Shown one piece after another: positions 8,726-17,908 of a stretch of 64,000 nt of DNA. Source of the DNA: Flavobacteriaceae bacterium. Its GTDB lineage: Bacteria > Bacteroidota > Bacteroidia > Flavobacteriales > Flavobacteriaceae. Numbering within the stretch: the first letter of the stretch is position 1; each line of letters starts with the position of its first letter. The notes under the pieces were generated by a model that was not told the origin of the DNA, searched no databases, and saw nothing but the letters and a program-made list of their open reading frames with translations. A program made the position numbers and the translations under genes. The stretch spans positions 1 through 64,000 of the forward strand of contig JANRDC010000023.1 in the NCBI GenBank assembly GCA_030726725.1, given 5' to 3'.

Positions 8726-10228
8726 TTATTGCGGTATGGTTTCCCTTATTTTTTCGACCCAAGCTTGGTACATAGAAGGGCCTGGGTGTAGTCCATCAGT
8801 GGCGATCCAATCAGACTGAACGCTGTTTCTTCTAGAGATCGGTGTGATATTTATCCATTTTAATCCATGGGCGCTAGCCTCTTGACGCATGGCTTCATTG
8901 TATTGGTCAATTTGTTGGGCGATCAGCGCTTTATCCCGTTTTTCAGCAAATGGTGTCACCCCCCAATCTGGAATGGACACCAAAAAAACCTCGTCTTTGC
9001 GACCACCGGCATAACCCATCGCTCTTTGAATTAAACCGTTGAGTTCCATGCGGTATGGCTCCACTTCTCGACCTCTGTATTGGTTATTTACCCCGATCAA
9101 CAGAGATACCCGGTCATAAGGCAAGGCGAGATCGGCCTCATTGAGGGCTTGGTTGAGTTCATCTGTGGTCCAACCGGTTTTAGCGATTGTGGTAGTTTTC
9201 CATTCGGCGCCATTAGTGGACCAATGCTCAGCCAGTTGCGTGGTCCATCGCTGATCGAATGAAACAGACTCACCTATGGTATAGCTATCCCCGAGGGCTA
9301 GATATCGCCTTGGTTTTTCCGCGTTGAGCAACCAAACCAGCGCGGCGGGTAATCGCCTGGACCAATCTTTTTCGGTATGCGCCCCTTGGGGTTCATATCG
9401 GCTTTGCCAGTGGCGCGGTCCATATCCTTTTGCGGCCAATACCCCATCTATTTGGGCTTGCCACTCTGGATACAAGGCGTCCAGGGTTTGGTTCCCCGTG
9501 TCAAAATACCAAGACCCCATCGGTGTATCTGGCAGATTTTTTTCGAGATATCTTTTAAATGCGTTAGGTAAAGGATTGTTATCCAAAGTGTAGAGCCCTG
9601 GCCAATGCGTGCTCATCGACATAGAGCCGCCAAAAACTCCAGGATGTTCCAAGTGAGCATACCAGGCCAATAAACCGCCCATACTGCTGCCGCCAATAAA
9701 GGTGTGCTCAGGTGTTCTGTGCGCATTAGGGTATTGGGTGTAAATAAACGGGAGTACTTTTTGGGCAATCCAACCGGTAAAGTTGTCGCTGTAGGGCACA
9801 GGCACCTGATCGCTTGGATCCAAAGTGGCTTGCCATAATTCCTGAACGCGAATCAGTTCATCACGACTTAATTGTTCGTATACTTTTTGGGGCAAATATT
9901 CCGCCCTTCTTTGTTTTTCTGCATGCCATAGACCAACCACCAATGTAGGGGGAATCGCTTTTTGGAGCAACAACGAATCCATGATTTCATCTACACGCCA
10001 TTCCTGTTGATTCCAGGTGGTGGTTCCATCGAAAAGCATTTGCCCATCCATGAGTACCAACACTTGAAGACTGTCCTTAATTGACGTGTTTTTAGGTGCC
10101 CAAATAGATATTTTTCGGGCCCCTAATTGTGGGTAATCCAGCTCAATATGGCGAATACCACCCTGTCCCCATACGGGTGAAAACCAAAAATAGGTGCCTA
10201 AAATGGCCCATGCCCAAGTCAGCCGCAT
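8726..10228 (-). CDS. Secreted esterase fused to SGNH/GDSL hydrolase
   Basis: Two hydrolase domains in one secreted protein. After a signal peptide (MRLTWAWAILGTYFWFSPVWG) comes an alpha/beta hydrolase of the putative esterase (PF00756-like) family, with the nucleophile elbow GGSSMGG near residue 180 and IPPTLVVGLW before it. From about residue 300 an SGNH hydrolase begins with block I ALGDSYTIGE, has GVNN as block III and ends with a D-x-x-H motif (ATDGLHPG). The track start at 10330 is replaced by the ATG at 10228 because the signal peptide begins there. Typical roles are removal of acyl or acetyl groups from polysaccharides or esters; the substrate is unknown. It is transcribed just ahead of kynU. 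Confidence 0.8.
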   Translation of the reverse strand: MRLTWAWAILGTYFWFSPVWGQGGIRHIELDYPQLGARKISIWAPKNTSIKDSLQVLVLMDGQMLFDGTTTWNQQEWRVDEIMDSLLLQKAIPPTLVVGLWHAEKQRRAEYLPQKVYEQLSRDELIRVQELWQATLDPSDQVPVPYSDNFTGWIAQKVLPFIYTQYPNAHRTPEHTFIGGSSMGGLLAWYAHLEHPGVFGGSMSMSTHWPGLYTLDNNPLPNAFKRYLEKNLPDTPMGSWYFDTGNQTLDALYPEWQAQIDGVLAAKGYGPRHWQSRYEPQGAHTEKDWSRRLPAALVWLLNAEKPRRYLALGDSYTIGESVSFDQRWTTQLAEHWSTNGAEWKTTTIAKTGWTTDELNQALNEADLALPYDRVSLLIGVNNQYRGREVEPYRMELNGLIQRAMGYAGGRKDEVFLVSIPDWGVTPFAEKRDKALIAQQIDQYNEAMRQEASAHGLKWINITPISRRNSVQSDWIATDGLHPGPSMYQAWVEKIRETIPQ

Positions 10229-10274
10229 TATGCTTATTTTTATTTTCCAAATTAGGGATAAAATTTCGCTTTTT

Positions 10275-10715
10275 ATGTCCAACACGCTCCGTATTTCTTC
10301 GAGAAAAGACACCGTTTTTACAGTCGTCATGGGGGCTACTGTATTATTTTGTTTTGCCCTGGCTATACCCCTATTATTTCAGCCCCTAACCAAGGAAACA
10401 GCGATTGGGGGAGCGGTTATTTTTGGGAGTAATGGCCTGCTCTTATGGCTTTGGCTGGGGACGAGTTATACATTATCTGACACTCATTTGGGCTGGAAAT
10501 CAGGTCCATTGAGCGGAAGCATCCCCCTCAAAGACATCAAAAAAATCACTGTAGGGAAAACACTTTGGGTAGGTATGCGACCTGCGACTGCTTTAGGGGG
10601 GCTGATTATTCACTACCAGGCTTATGAAGAAATCTATATCTCGCCAAAAGATCAAGAGGCCTTCATTTCGCTGCTTCAACAACGCTTGCCAGATCTGACC
10701 GTCATCCGCCCATAA
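10275..10715 (+). CDS. Bacterial PH-domain (bPH_4-like) membrane protein
   Basis: A 146-residue protein from the ATG at 10275 (MSNTLRISSRKDTVF). Two hydrophobic helices (VMGATVLFCFALAIPLLF and AVIFGSNGLLLWLWLG) are followed by a beta-rich domain containing YTLSDTHLGWKSGPLSGSIPL and ISPKDQEAFISLL, the pattern of the PF06713 (formerly DUF1200) PH-like family. Function is not established for the family. The longer track ORF from 10194 begins inside the region antisense to the esterase start and is not needed. The gene is divergent from the esterase and precedes the tRNA. Confidence 0.7.
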   Translation: MSNTLRISSRKDTVFTVVMGATVLFCFALAIPLLFQPLTKETAIGGAVIFGSNGLLLWLWLGTSYTLSDTHLGWKSGPLSGSIPLKDIKKITVGKTLWVGMRPATALGGLIIHYQAYEEIYISPKDQEAFISLLQQRLPDLTVIRP

Positions 10716-10752
10716 TTTTCATGCTACGCGCACAGAATATCACATAAATACC

Positions 10753-10760
10753 TATTTTTG
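10753..10760 (+). promoter_or_regulatory. -7 element TATTTTTG for tRNA-Val
   Basis: An exact TAnnTTTG match 13 bases upstream of the mature tRNA 5' end, the expected place for a tRNA promoter in this phylum. Confidence 0.6.
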
Positions 10761-10773
10761 CTCCCCCAACTCA

Positions 10774-10848
10774 GGGTGTTTAGCTCAGTTGGTTTAGAGC
10801 GCTACCTTGACAGGGTAGAGGTCATGGGTTCGAATCCCTTAACACCCA
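10774..10848 (+). tRNA. tRNA-Val (anticodon GAC)
   Basis: A 75-base cloverleaf. Acceptor GGGTGTT pairs with AACACCC; D arm is GCTC-AGTTGGTTTA-GAGC; anticodon arm is CTACC-TTGACAG-GGTAG, giving anticodon GAC; T loop is TTCGAAT. The T stem ATGGG/CCCTT has one T-T mismatch at the second pair. The discriminator is A and CCA is not encoded. Confidence 0.96.
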
Positions 10849-10858
10849 CTAAAGCATA

Positions 10859-10888
10859 AAAACCGATGCCCTAAGGCATCGGTTTTTT
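10859..10888. terminator. Terminator after tRNA-Val, shared with the amidase operon
   Basis: Stem CCGATGCC / GGCATCGG with loop CTAA, followed by six T and preceded by an A run. It lies between the tRNA (+) and the convergent end of the amidase operon (-), and is symmetric enough to act in both directions. Confidence 0.9.
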
Positions 10889-10913
10889 GTTTTACAGCCC
10901 ATCTCAAGCTTGC

Positions 10914-12473
10914 TCATATCCCCGATTTAAACTGGGGTACCATCCTCGCTTTAGTCGATTGCTCAAAGGCGTAGGCACATTCGATGAGTACAGGTTCAGA
11001 CCAAGCGCGTCCAAAAAAGGAAAGTCCTACCGGAAGACCGTGTACATTCCCCATGGGGATGGTAATGTTGGGGTAGCCTGCCCAAGCGGCTGGAGAAGAG
11101 GTTCCAATGTGGTAGTTGTCGCCGTTGACCCAATCGGTGGCCCAAGCAGGACTTCCTGTAGGGGCGATGATGGCGTCCAGCTCATGTTCGTTCATCACGC
11201 GATCGATTCCGTTTTCTTGACTTCCCATTTTTAATTGGTTCAAGTGGTCTATGTACTCAGGGTCGGTCAATGGTCCTTTGGCCAATGCGCGTTCCAAGTA
11301 CTCCTGGTTAAAGTATTTTAGCTCTATGGAGTCCTGCTGGTTAAAAGCGATTAACTCTTCCAGATTTTTGATGCGGGCATTAGGTCCAAGAGACGCAAAA
11401 TATTTGTTGAGTCCATCTTTGTATTCATACAGCATAACCTCAAAAGAGTGTCCTCCGGTAGATCGATCGTTGATCGATTCAATTTCAATGACTTCAGCCC
11501 CTAACTCCTTGATGCGTTCAATGGCGCGCAGGGTTAAGGTATCCACAGAAGCCTGTGTGCCCCAGGCTGATTTAAACCAGCCGATACGTTTTCCTTTTAA
11601 TCCGTCTTTTTGTAAAAATGCGGTGTAGTCTTTGGGCAGTTCAGGACTGTTTAAAGTCTTTTCATCTGAGGGGTCAGGACCGGCCAAGACATTGAGCAAC
11701 ACTGCAGCATCAGCCAGTGTTCGGGTCATCGGACCAGCGGTGTCTTGGGTCCATGAGATGGGTATTATTCCTGAGCGACTGATCAGACCCACTGTGGGTT
11801 TAAGGCCGACTACGCCGCTGGCGTTGGCCGGACAGACAATGGACCCGTTGGTTTCTGTGCCGATGGCGGCCATCGCTAGGTTGGCAGACACAGCAACCCC
11901 AGATCCTGAGCTCGAACCACAAGGATTGCGCAAAATATCGTACGGGTTTTTTGTTTGTTGGCCTAGTCCGCTCCATCCACTGGTGGAGTTTTGACCGCGA
12001 AAGTTGGCCCACTCGGAGAGATTGGCCTTGCCCAAGATGACCGCACCGGCCGCTCTTAATCTTCTGGCTACTTCGCTGTCTTTGGTTGGAATAGATCCTT
12101 CCAAAGCGCGGGAGCCTGCTGTGGTAGGCAGGTCGTCGGTATCAATATTGTCTTTGAGCAAGATGGGAACACCGTGTAATGGTCCTCTTTGTGCGGGGGG
12201 AACTTGGTCCAAGGAATCCGCGATACGCATCGCCTCAGGATGTACCGCAAGCACTGAAGCCAGTGTAGGTCCACTGTGGTCAATGGTATCAATACGCGTC
12301 AAGTAGGCAGTGACCACCTCTGAGACCGTCCAAGTACCGGCTTGATATCCCTGTTGCAGGGTAGCGATGTCCATTTCCACTAAATCGAGTTGACTTTTAG
12401 GCTCTTTTTGGGTGCAGGCAGCAAGGACCGATAGGAAAAGTCCGAGTAGGGTAAAACGGGTAGCGGTGCTCAT
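10914..12473 (-). CDS. Amidase-signature family amidase (lipoprotein)
   Basis: Hydrolyses amide bonds through the Ser-cisSer-Lys triad. Visible elements are the lysine in VPILLKDNIDT, the Gly/Ser-rich segment NPCGSSSGSG with the cis-Ser, and TETNGSIVCPA with the nucleophilic Ser. The N-terminus is a lipoprotein signal ending in LAAC, so the enzyme should sit in the periplasm or outer membrane rather than act as GatA in tRNA amidation. Its 519 residues are normal. The start overlaps the YceI stop by ATGA, so it is the last gene of an eight-gene operon. Substrate is unknown; peptide amides, peptidoglycan or xenobiotic amides are all possible. Confidence 0.88.
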   Translation of the reverse strand: MSTATRFTLLGLFLSVLAACTQKEPKSQLDLVEMDIATLQQGYQAGTWTVSEVVTAYLTRIDTIDHSGPTLASVLAVHPEAMRIADSLDQVPPAQRGPLHGVPILLKDNIDTDDLPTTAGSRALEGSIPTKDSEVARRLRAAGAVILGKANLSEWANFRGQNSTSGWSGLGQQTKNPYDILRNPCGSSSGSGVAVSANLAMAAIGTETNGSIVCPANASGVVGLKPTVGLISRSGIIPISWTQDTAGPMTRTLADAAVLLNVLAGPDPSDEKTLNSPELPKDYTAFLQKDGLKGKRIGWFKSAWGTQASVDTLTLRAIERIKELGAEVIEIESINDRSTGGHSFEVMLYEYKDGLNKYFASLGPNARIKNLEELIAFNQQDSIELKYFNQEYLERALAKGPLTDPEYIDHLNQLKMGSQENGIDRVMNEHELDAIIAPTGSPAWATDWVNGDNYHIGTSSPAAWAGYPNITIPMGNVHGLPVGLSFFGRAWSEPVLIECAYAFEQSTKARMVPQFKSGI

Positions 12474-13021
12474 GGTTTAGTTTTTTCTAAAAATAGCAAA
12501 TCAAAGTCAATGTTGATGCTGTCCTTGGTTTTCACCATCATAAAGGAAGGACGTTCCACTTGATGCGCGGTTAAACTCACCGGAAAACTTCCTTTGATCT
12601 GCCAGCCTTTTGCTCCTTTTTGGGCGTTGAGTACCAGGGATGTGGGCCGTTTGATGCCGTGAAAATCCAACACACCGGCTACTTTGAAGGTATTGGTTCC
12701 ACTGGGAGTGATTGAAGTGGCAGAGAAACGAACTTGAGGATGCTTAATGGCGTGGAGAATTTCCATGGCGTGCGCATCTCTATTTTCGTTTTTGCTGTCA
12801 AAATCACGTACCTGAGCGAGAATCGCCATTTTTTGGGGAGTATCGTTGACCGTGGTCAGGATACCTTGCGGTGATTTGTTGTCCCCTTGCCAGTCGTGTA
12901 GGGGGTGCGATGCGCTGTAAGAAATCACACTAGGTGAAGCGGTCTGCCAGGTTTGGGTTTCTTGTGCCCAAATAGTCGTAACCATGGCCCATAAGCCGAT
13001 CAATAAGCATAGTTTTTTCAT
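12470..13021 (-). CDS. YceI-family periplasmic lipocalin-like protein
   Basis: The 183-residue protein has a signal peptide (MKKLCLLIGLWAMVTTIWAQ) and a YceI-like beta barrel. Characteristic stretches are VISYSASHPLHDW, MEILHAIKHPQVRFSATSI and LDFHGIKRPTSLVL. YceI proteins bind isoprenoid-type lipids such as quinone-like chains; this is family knowledge, not shown here. It follows the histidine-rich membrane protein by 10 bases and overlaps the amidase start. YceI proteins are often encoded beside cytochrome b561, and the neighbour here has b561-like features. Confidence 0.82.
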   Translation of the reverse strand: MKKLCLLIGLWAMVTTIWAQETQTWQTASPSVISYSASHPLHDWQGDNKSPQGILTTVNDTPQKMAILAQVRDFDSKNENRDAHAMEILHAIKHPQVRFSATSITPSGTNTFKVAGVLDFHGIKRPTSLVLNAQKGAKGWQIKGSFPVSLTAHQVERPSFMMVKTKDSINIDFDLLFLEKTKP

Positions 13022-13031
13022 CTGAATAGAT

Positions 13032-13652
13032 TTAAAATTTCATGACGACCATAGCGGCTGCGTAGGCGCCAAATGCTGTATAAGCAGCTGTTTTGTGGGC
13101 CTTCTTATCCTCCTCTGCCAACGCTTGGGTGGCGATCATCGCCGATAGGTGCACGGTAGCCAAAGCTTTGTGTGCCTTGATGGAACTCCAGCCCTTCACT
13201 TTTTTGTTGATCAGCGGTGGTGGGGCCAATAAGGACAGCCCAGCATCGGTAAAATACAAAGCAGTCACTACATTCCCCATGGTTTTATGGGTGTTGTACA
13301 GGCGGTATTCGCCGTTGTACAATCGACCACCGATAATTCCTTGGGCCAGCATTCCTGCCAGGGTAGCATAGCCGACCACTTGATGAGCCGTCAGCATTTT
13401 CCTCCTCAATTCGAGTTCTTTTTCTCTCATGTCTGGGGTTAGTGGGGCCCATCCTATTTTGCGAAAGAGTCCCTTTTCTCCCCATAGCAATCTCTGAGAC
13501 AACAACATGCGTTCAGGCAGGAGCGACTCCTCTGGGGAAGTTTCCATCAGCAGAAAAAGATCGTCAGCCTCTGTGCCAGCTGTATCTTGGCTCCAAAGCG
13601 GGGCAGCCATGAAGACACTGAGTAACACCCCGTAAATCAGGCGCATCATCAT
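13032..13652 (-). CDS. Histidine-containing membrane protein, possibly b561-like
   Basis: A 206-residue protein of no family I can name with certainty. It has a signal-like start (MMMRLIYGVLLSVFMAAPLWSQ), a soluble stretch, and then about four hydrophobic segments from residue 88. Histidines at 90, 122, 161, 168 and 186 lie at or near helix ends (AHQVVGY, THKTMGN, AHKALATVHLS, AHKTAAY), as in di-heme b561-type cytochromes. Its start overlaps the Rieske stop by four bases and a YceI gene follows, both fitting a redox role. Heme binding is inference. The alternative is a membrane protein of unrelated function. Confidence 0.6.
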   Translation of the reverse strand: MMMRLIYGVLLSVFMAAPLWSQDTAGTEADDLFLLMETSPEESLLPERMLLSQRLLWGEKGLFRKIGWAPLTPDMREKELELRRKMLTAHQVVGYATLAGMLAQGIIGGRLYNGEYRLYNTHKTMGNVVTALYFTDAGLSLLAPPPLINKKVKGWSSIKAHKALATVHLSAMIATQALAEEDKKAHKTAAYTAFGAYAAAMVVMKF

Positions 13653-14152
13653 GACTTAACAATCGTCAGTAGGTCTCCAGATAAAGTCGCTTGATAAGAA
13701 GTCAGCGCTCCAGAAGTGGCTCCGGAATCGCAAGAGGCCGTTGTTCCATCGATGGAAAATTGATTTCCGTGGCTCGCGCATCTGAAAGTTTGGTTGCTGT
13801 AAGACCAAGCATTTTTTGTCCCTTGGTGCGGGCAGCAATTGTCGAAGGCGCGCACTGAATTTTCAGAGATACGAAGCACCAGCACACCTTGTGTCAAAAT
13901 ATTCATCCAACCACCTGTATTGCGCAACGCGGCAAATGCGTTGTTGGTCAAGTCGATGTTGATGTTGCTTCCTGACACGGTAATTCCAGTATTGGTATTG
14001 TTGTTGGTGTTGCCATTGGAATCGTTACCGGTGTAGTTGTTTTCGTCGTTAAAGCCATCATCCGAGGAAGAACAGGCTTGCAATAACGTCACCCCAAAGA
14101 AGCCAAAAGCTACTGCGGGGCATGCTGTTTTGAGAAATTCTTTGCGATTCAT
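13649..14152 (-). CDS. Rieske [2Fe-2S] lipoprotein
   Basis: A small electron-transfer protein anchored by a lipid. The N-terminus (MNRKEFLKTACP...LLQAC) gives lipidated Cys27. A low-complexity Asn/Asp/Thr linker at residues 31-57 follows. The Rieske ligands are clear: C-P-H at 107-109 and C-A-S-H at 125-128, with GNQFSIDG after the second box. The fold lacks any oxygenase domain, so it is a carrier rather than a ring-hydroxylating enzyme, and no cytochrome b/c1 gene is adjacent. It overlaps the downstream histidine-rich membrane gene by ATGA, making that protein its most likely redox partner. Confidence 0.88.
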   Translation of the reverse strand: MNRKEFLKTACPAVAFGFFGVTLLQACSSSDDGFNDENNYTGNDSNGNTNNNTNTGITVSGSNINIDLTNNAFAALRNTGGWMNILTQGVLVLRISENSVRAFDNCCPHQGTKNAWSYSNQTFRCASHGNQFSIDGTTASCDSGATSGALTSYQATLSGDLLTIVKS

Positions 14153-14172
14153 ATCAATGGGTTTTTGGGTTT

Positions 14173-14709
14173 CTATTTCAATAAAGCAGCGTAGTACTGA
14201 CGCAGTTTAGCCACTTTGGGCGTGATTACATACTGGCAATAACCCTGATCAGCGTTTTGCGCATAGTAGTTGTGGTGGTAGGATTCCGCTGGAAAAAAAC
14301 GGGGTGCAGGACTGATTTCTGTGACAATCGGGTCTTCAAATTCCGGCTGTAATTTTATCATCACCTGTTCTGTGATGTCTTTTTGTGCCGAGTCGTGGTA
14401 ATAAACGACTGAGCGGTATTGGGTGCCGACATCACCCCCTTGACGGTTCAGTTGCGTAGGGTCATGGGTGGTCATAAATACTTGGAGCAAGGTTTCAAAG
14501 GAAATAACCTCCGGGTTAAAGTGCACCTCAACCACTTCTGCATGTCCCGTAAGTCCGGAACACACTTCTCTGTAGGTAGGGACTCCGGGAACATTACCCC
14601 CTGCGTATCCTGGGATGACTTTGAGGACACCGTTTAGGGGTTGGAGTACCGCTTCCACACACCAAAAACATCCCCCGCCTAGGGTAGCTACCTCTAATTG
14701 TTTAGACAT
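14173..14709 (-). CDS. msrA: Peptide methionine-S-sulfoxide reductase MsrA
   Basis: Reduces methionine-S-sulfoxide in proteins and free methionine. The catalytic motif GGGCFWC is at residues 11-17 with Cys14 as the nucleophile, followed by YAGG and TGHAEVVEV. Its 178 residues are usual for a stand-alone enzyme. There is no signal peptide, so it acts in the cytoplasm. It overlaps the msrB stop by 8 bases, so the two stereospecific repair enzymes are translationally coupled. The Rieske gene follows 20 bases later in the same direction. Confidence 0.96.
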   Translation of the reverse strand: MSKQLEVATLGGGCFWCVEAVLQPLNGVLKVIPGYAGGNVPGVPTYREVCSGLTGHAEVVEVHFNPEVISFETLLQVFMTTHDPTQLNRQGGDVGTQYRSVVYYHDSAQKDITEQVMIKLQPEFEDPIVTEISPAPRFFPAESYHHNYYAQNADQGYCQYVITPKVAKLRQYYAALLK

Positions 14710-15154
14710 TTTCTTTTGTTTGGTGTTTTAAGGATAGTGAATTGATGCAATACCTCAGTCCTGTGGGTTCAGGGCCATCGGGAAACACATGGCCCAAATG
14801 AGCATCGCATCGATTGCAGACTACTTCTACACGGATCATCCCATGTGAAGTGTCTTTGACATAGCCGATGGCATCAAGGTCTACAGGCTTAGTAAAACTC
14901 GGCCATCCGCTGTGGGATTCATATTTTAAGTCAGCATCAAAAAGTGGGGCATCGCAACAGGCGCAGTGGTATCTTCCTGGCTCGTGGCTGCTGCAGTAAT
15001 CCCCTGAACCAGGGCGTTCTGTTCCTTTGCCTCGGGTGATGTAGTATACCTCAGCATCCAAGATTTCTCCCCATTCTTGAGCTGTCTTGTTCATTTTCTC
15101 AGGAGGGTTTGGTGTCCCGTTTTGTGCGTAGTGGATGACGTCTTTCCAGGTCAT
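14702..15154 (-). CDS. msrB: Peptide methionine-R-sulfoxide reductase MsrB
   Basis: Reduces methionine-R-sulfoxide. From the ATG at 15154 (MTWKDVIHYA) it has 150 residues, zinc-site cysteines C64/C67 and C113/C116, the HSGWPSF motif and the catalytic Cys136 in GLRYCINS. The track start at 15181 (MALILKKSN) would overlap the MoxR gene by 26 bases. The ATG at 15154, one base after that gene's stop, matches the usual MsrB N-terminus better. It is cytoplasmic. The gene overlaps msrA and sits inside the MoxR/VWA to amidase operon. Confidence 0.95.
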   Translation of the reverse strand: MTWKDVIHYAQNGTPNPPEKMNKTAQEWGEILDAEVYYITRGKGTERPGSGDYCSSHEPGRYHCACCDAPLFDADLKYESHSGWPSFTKPVDLDAIGYVKDTSHGMIRVEVVCNRCDAHLGHVFPDGPEPTGLRYCINSLSLKHQTKENV

Positions 15155-15155
15155 G

Positions 15156-16628
<1,473 letters not shown>

Positions 16629-16629
16629 C

Positions 16630-17799
16630 TTATCGCATTCTTTTGCTTCGGTTGTTTTCGTAATCTTCAAATATCATTGACCCCAAGTCATCGAGACCGG
16701 TGTAAAACGCTTTTCCTTGATTGGCTTGGGTAAATTCTTGGATGAACTGAATGAGGTAGGGGTCTTGAGCGATCATAAAGGTGGTGATGGGTATGTGCAA
16801 TTTCCTGGCCAATCGGGCCATGTCACAACAACGTCCCACAATATGCGGATCAAGCCCGTTTGGATTTTTATAATAGGTCCCATCGCTCAAGGTGAGGCAA
16901 CTGGGTTTCCCGTCTGTGATCATAAAAATCTGCTTGTTGGTCTGCTTTTTCTTGCGGAGCAGATCCAGGGCCAAATTGAGTCCTGCTACGGTATTGGTAT
17001 GGTAGGGGCCCACTTCCAGATAGGGCAGTTCTTTTAGGCTGATCGACCAGGCGTCATTGCCAAAGACAAGGATGTCTAGTTGGTCTTTGGGATAACGAGT
17101 TTTAATCAGCTCTGCAAGCGCCATCGCCACCTTTTTAGCTGGGGTTATTCGATCCTCTCCGTATAAAATCATGCTGTGGCTGATGTCAATCATCAACACT
17201 GTGCTCATCTGGGCAAAGTGCTCTGTATCGTGGACCACCAAGTCTTGGTCGTTCATTTCAAAACGATCGACCCCGTGGTTTACCTGTGCGTTTTTGATGC
17301 TTTCAGTCATGGAGATTTGGCTGAGGTCATCCCCAAAACTATAGGTGCGGAATTGACCGTTGGCCTCGGCGCCCGGTCCACTTTTTTGGGCTCTGTGACC
17401 TCCAGCCCCCAAAGGTTTGATTTTCCCAAAGATTTGATTTAACGCTCTTTTGCGCAGTACACGTTCTAGTTTTGCGGTCATTTTGTGTTTTGATCGCGAA
17501 ACATCTCCGGTAGTTTGGTCCCCAGACTCCTGAGGGGTTACCTCATTTTCAGGTATTTCGGGGGGTTCTTGTTCGATCAGTCCTTTGTCGATCAGTTCTT
17601 GACGAAAGTCTTCTAAGGTGTATTCTGGCGTAGTGATTTGGTATTCTTTATCCAGCGTCTCGATCCATTCAAATGCTTCATCTACATCTCCATTGGTGTA
17701 GGCGATGACTTCTTGAAAAATCTCATAGAGCTTATCAAAAGGAGTTAAGCTCGATTCATCGAATAGGGTAAAACGAAAACCGGAACGAGCTGAGGACAT
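16630..17799 (-). CDS. VWA-domain protein, partner of the MoxR-type ATPase
   Basis: The protein has a poorly defined N-terminal half and a C-terminal von Willebrand A domain. The MIDAS motif is in VLMIDISHSM near residue 205, with MITDGKPSC further on. I use the ATG at 17799 (MSSARSGFRF) because the track start at 17841 is a TTG with an unlikely leader. Length is 389 residues, with no signal peptide, so it is cytoplasmic. Stop and next start are separated by one base, so the ATPase is tightly coupled. This is the first gene of the eight-gene operon. Confidence 0.85.
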   Translation of the reverse strand: MSSARSGFRFTLFDESSLTPFDKLYEIFQEVIAYTNGDVDEAFEWIETLDKEYQITTPEYTLEDFRQELIDKGLIEQEPPEIPENEVTPQESGDQTTGDVSRSKHKMTAKLERVLRKRALNQIFGKIKPLGAGGHRAQKSGPGAEANGQFRTYSFGDDLSQISMTESIKNAQVNHGVDRFEMNDQDLVVHDTEHFAQMSTVLMIDISHSMILYGEDRITPAKKVAMALAELIKTRYPKDQLDILVFGNDAWSISLKELPYLEVGPYHTNTVAGLNLALDLLRKKKQTNKQIFMITDGKPSCLTLSDGTYYKNPNGLDPHIVGRCCDMARLARKLHIPITTFMIAQDPYLIQFIQEFTQANQGKAFYTGLDDLGSMIFEDYENNRSKRMR

Positions 17800-17882
17800 A
17801 AACAGAGGATTGTTTAACAAATATAGACAAAAGTTCAACAAAATCAGAAATGGGGAGGCTTAGATGCAGACAAAACATTTTC

Positions 17883-17890
17883 TATCTTTA
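17883..17890 (+). promoter_or_regulatory. -7-like element TATCTTTA before the epimerase
   Basis: One mismatch to TAnnTTTG, 18 bases before the chosen ATG at 17909. Its position inside the longer track ORF supports the later start. The same octamer precedes the genes at 23867 and 55836. Confidence 0.4.
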
Positions 17891-17908
17891 AGTTTCCAAC
17901 CAAACCTC

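Noticed and set aside
8723-8762. Longer kynureninase start at a TTG (8762)
   Set aside because: Overlaps the esterase end and adds 13 residues that are not typical; the ATG at 8723 fits the family and spacing.
10194-10274. Longer bPH-protein start at 10194
   Set aside because: The extra residues run antisense through the esterase signal peptide coding region; the ATG at 10275 gives a natural N-terminus.
10887-12306. Several + strand ORFs opposite the amidase (10887, 11251, 11632, 12004)
   Set aside because: Shadows of a GC-balanced conserved gene; the amidase triad motifs are all on the minus strand.
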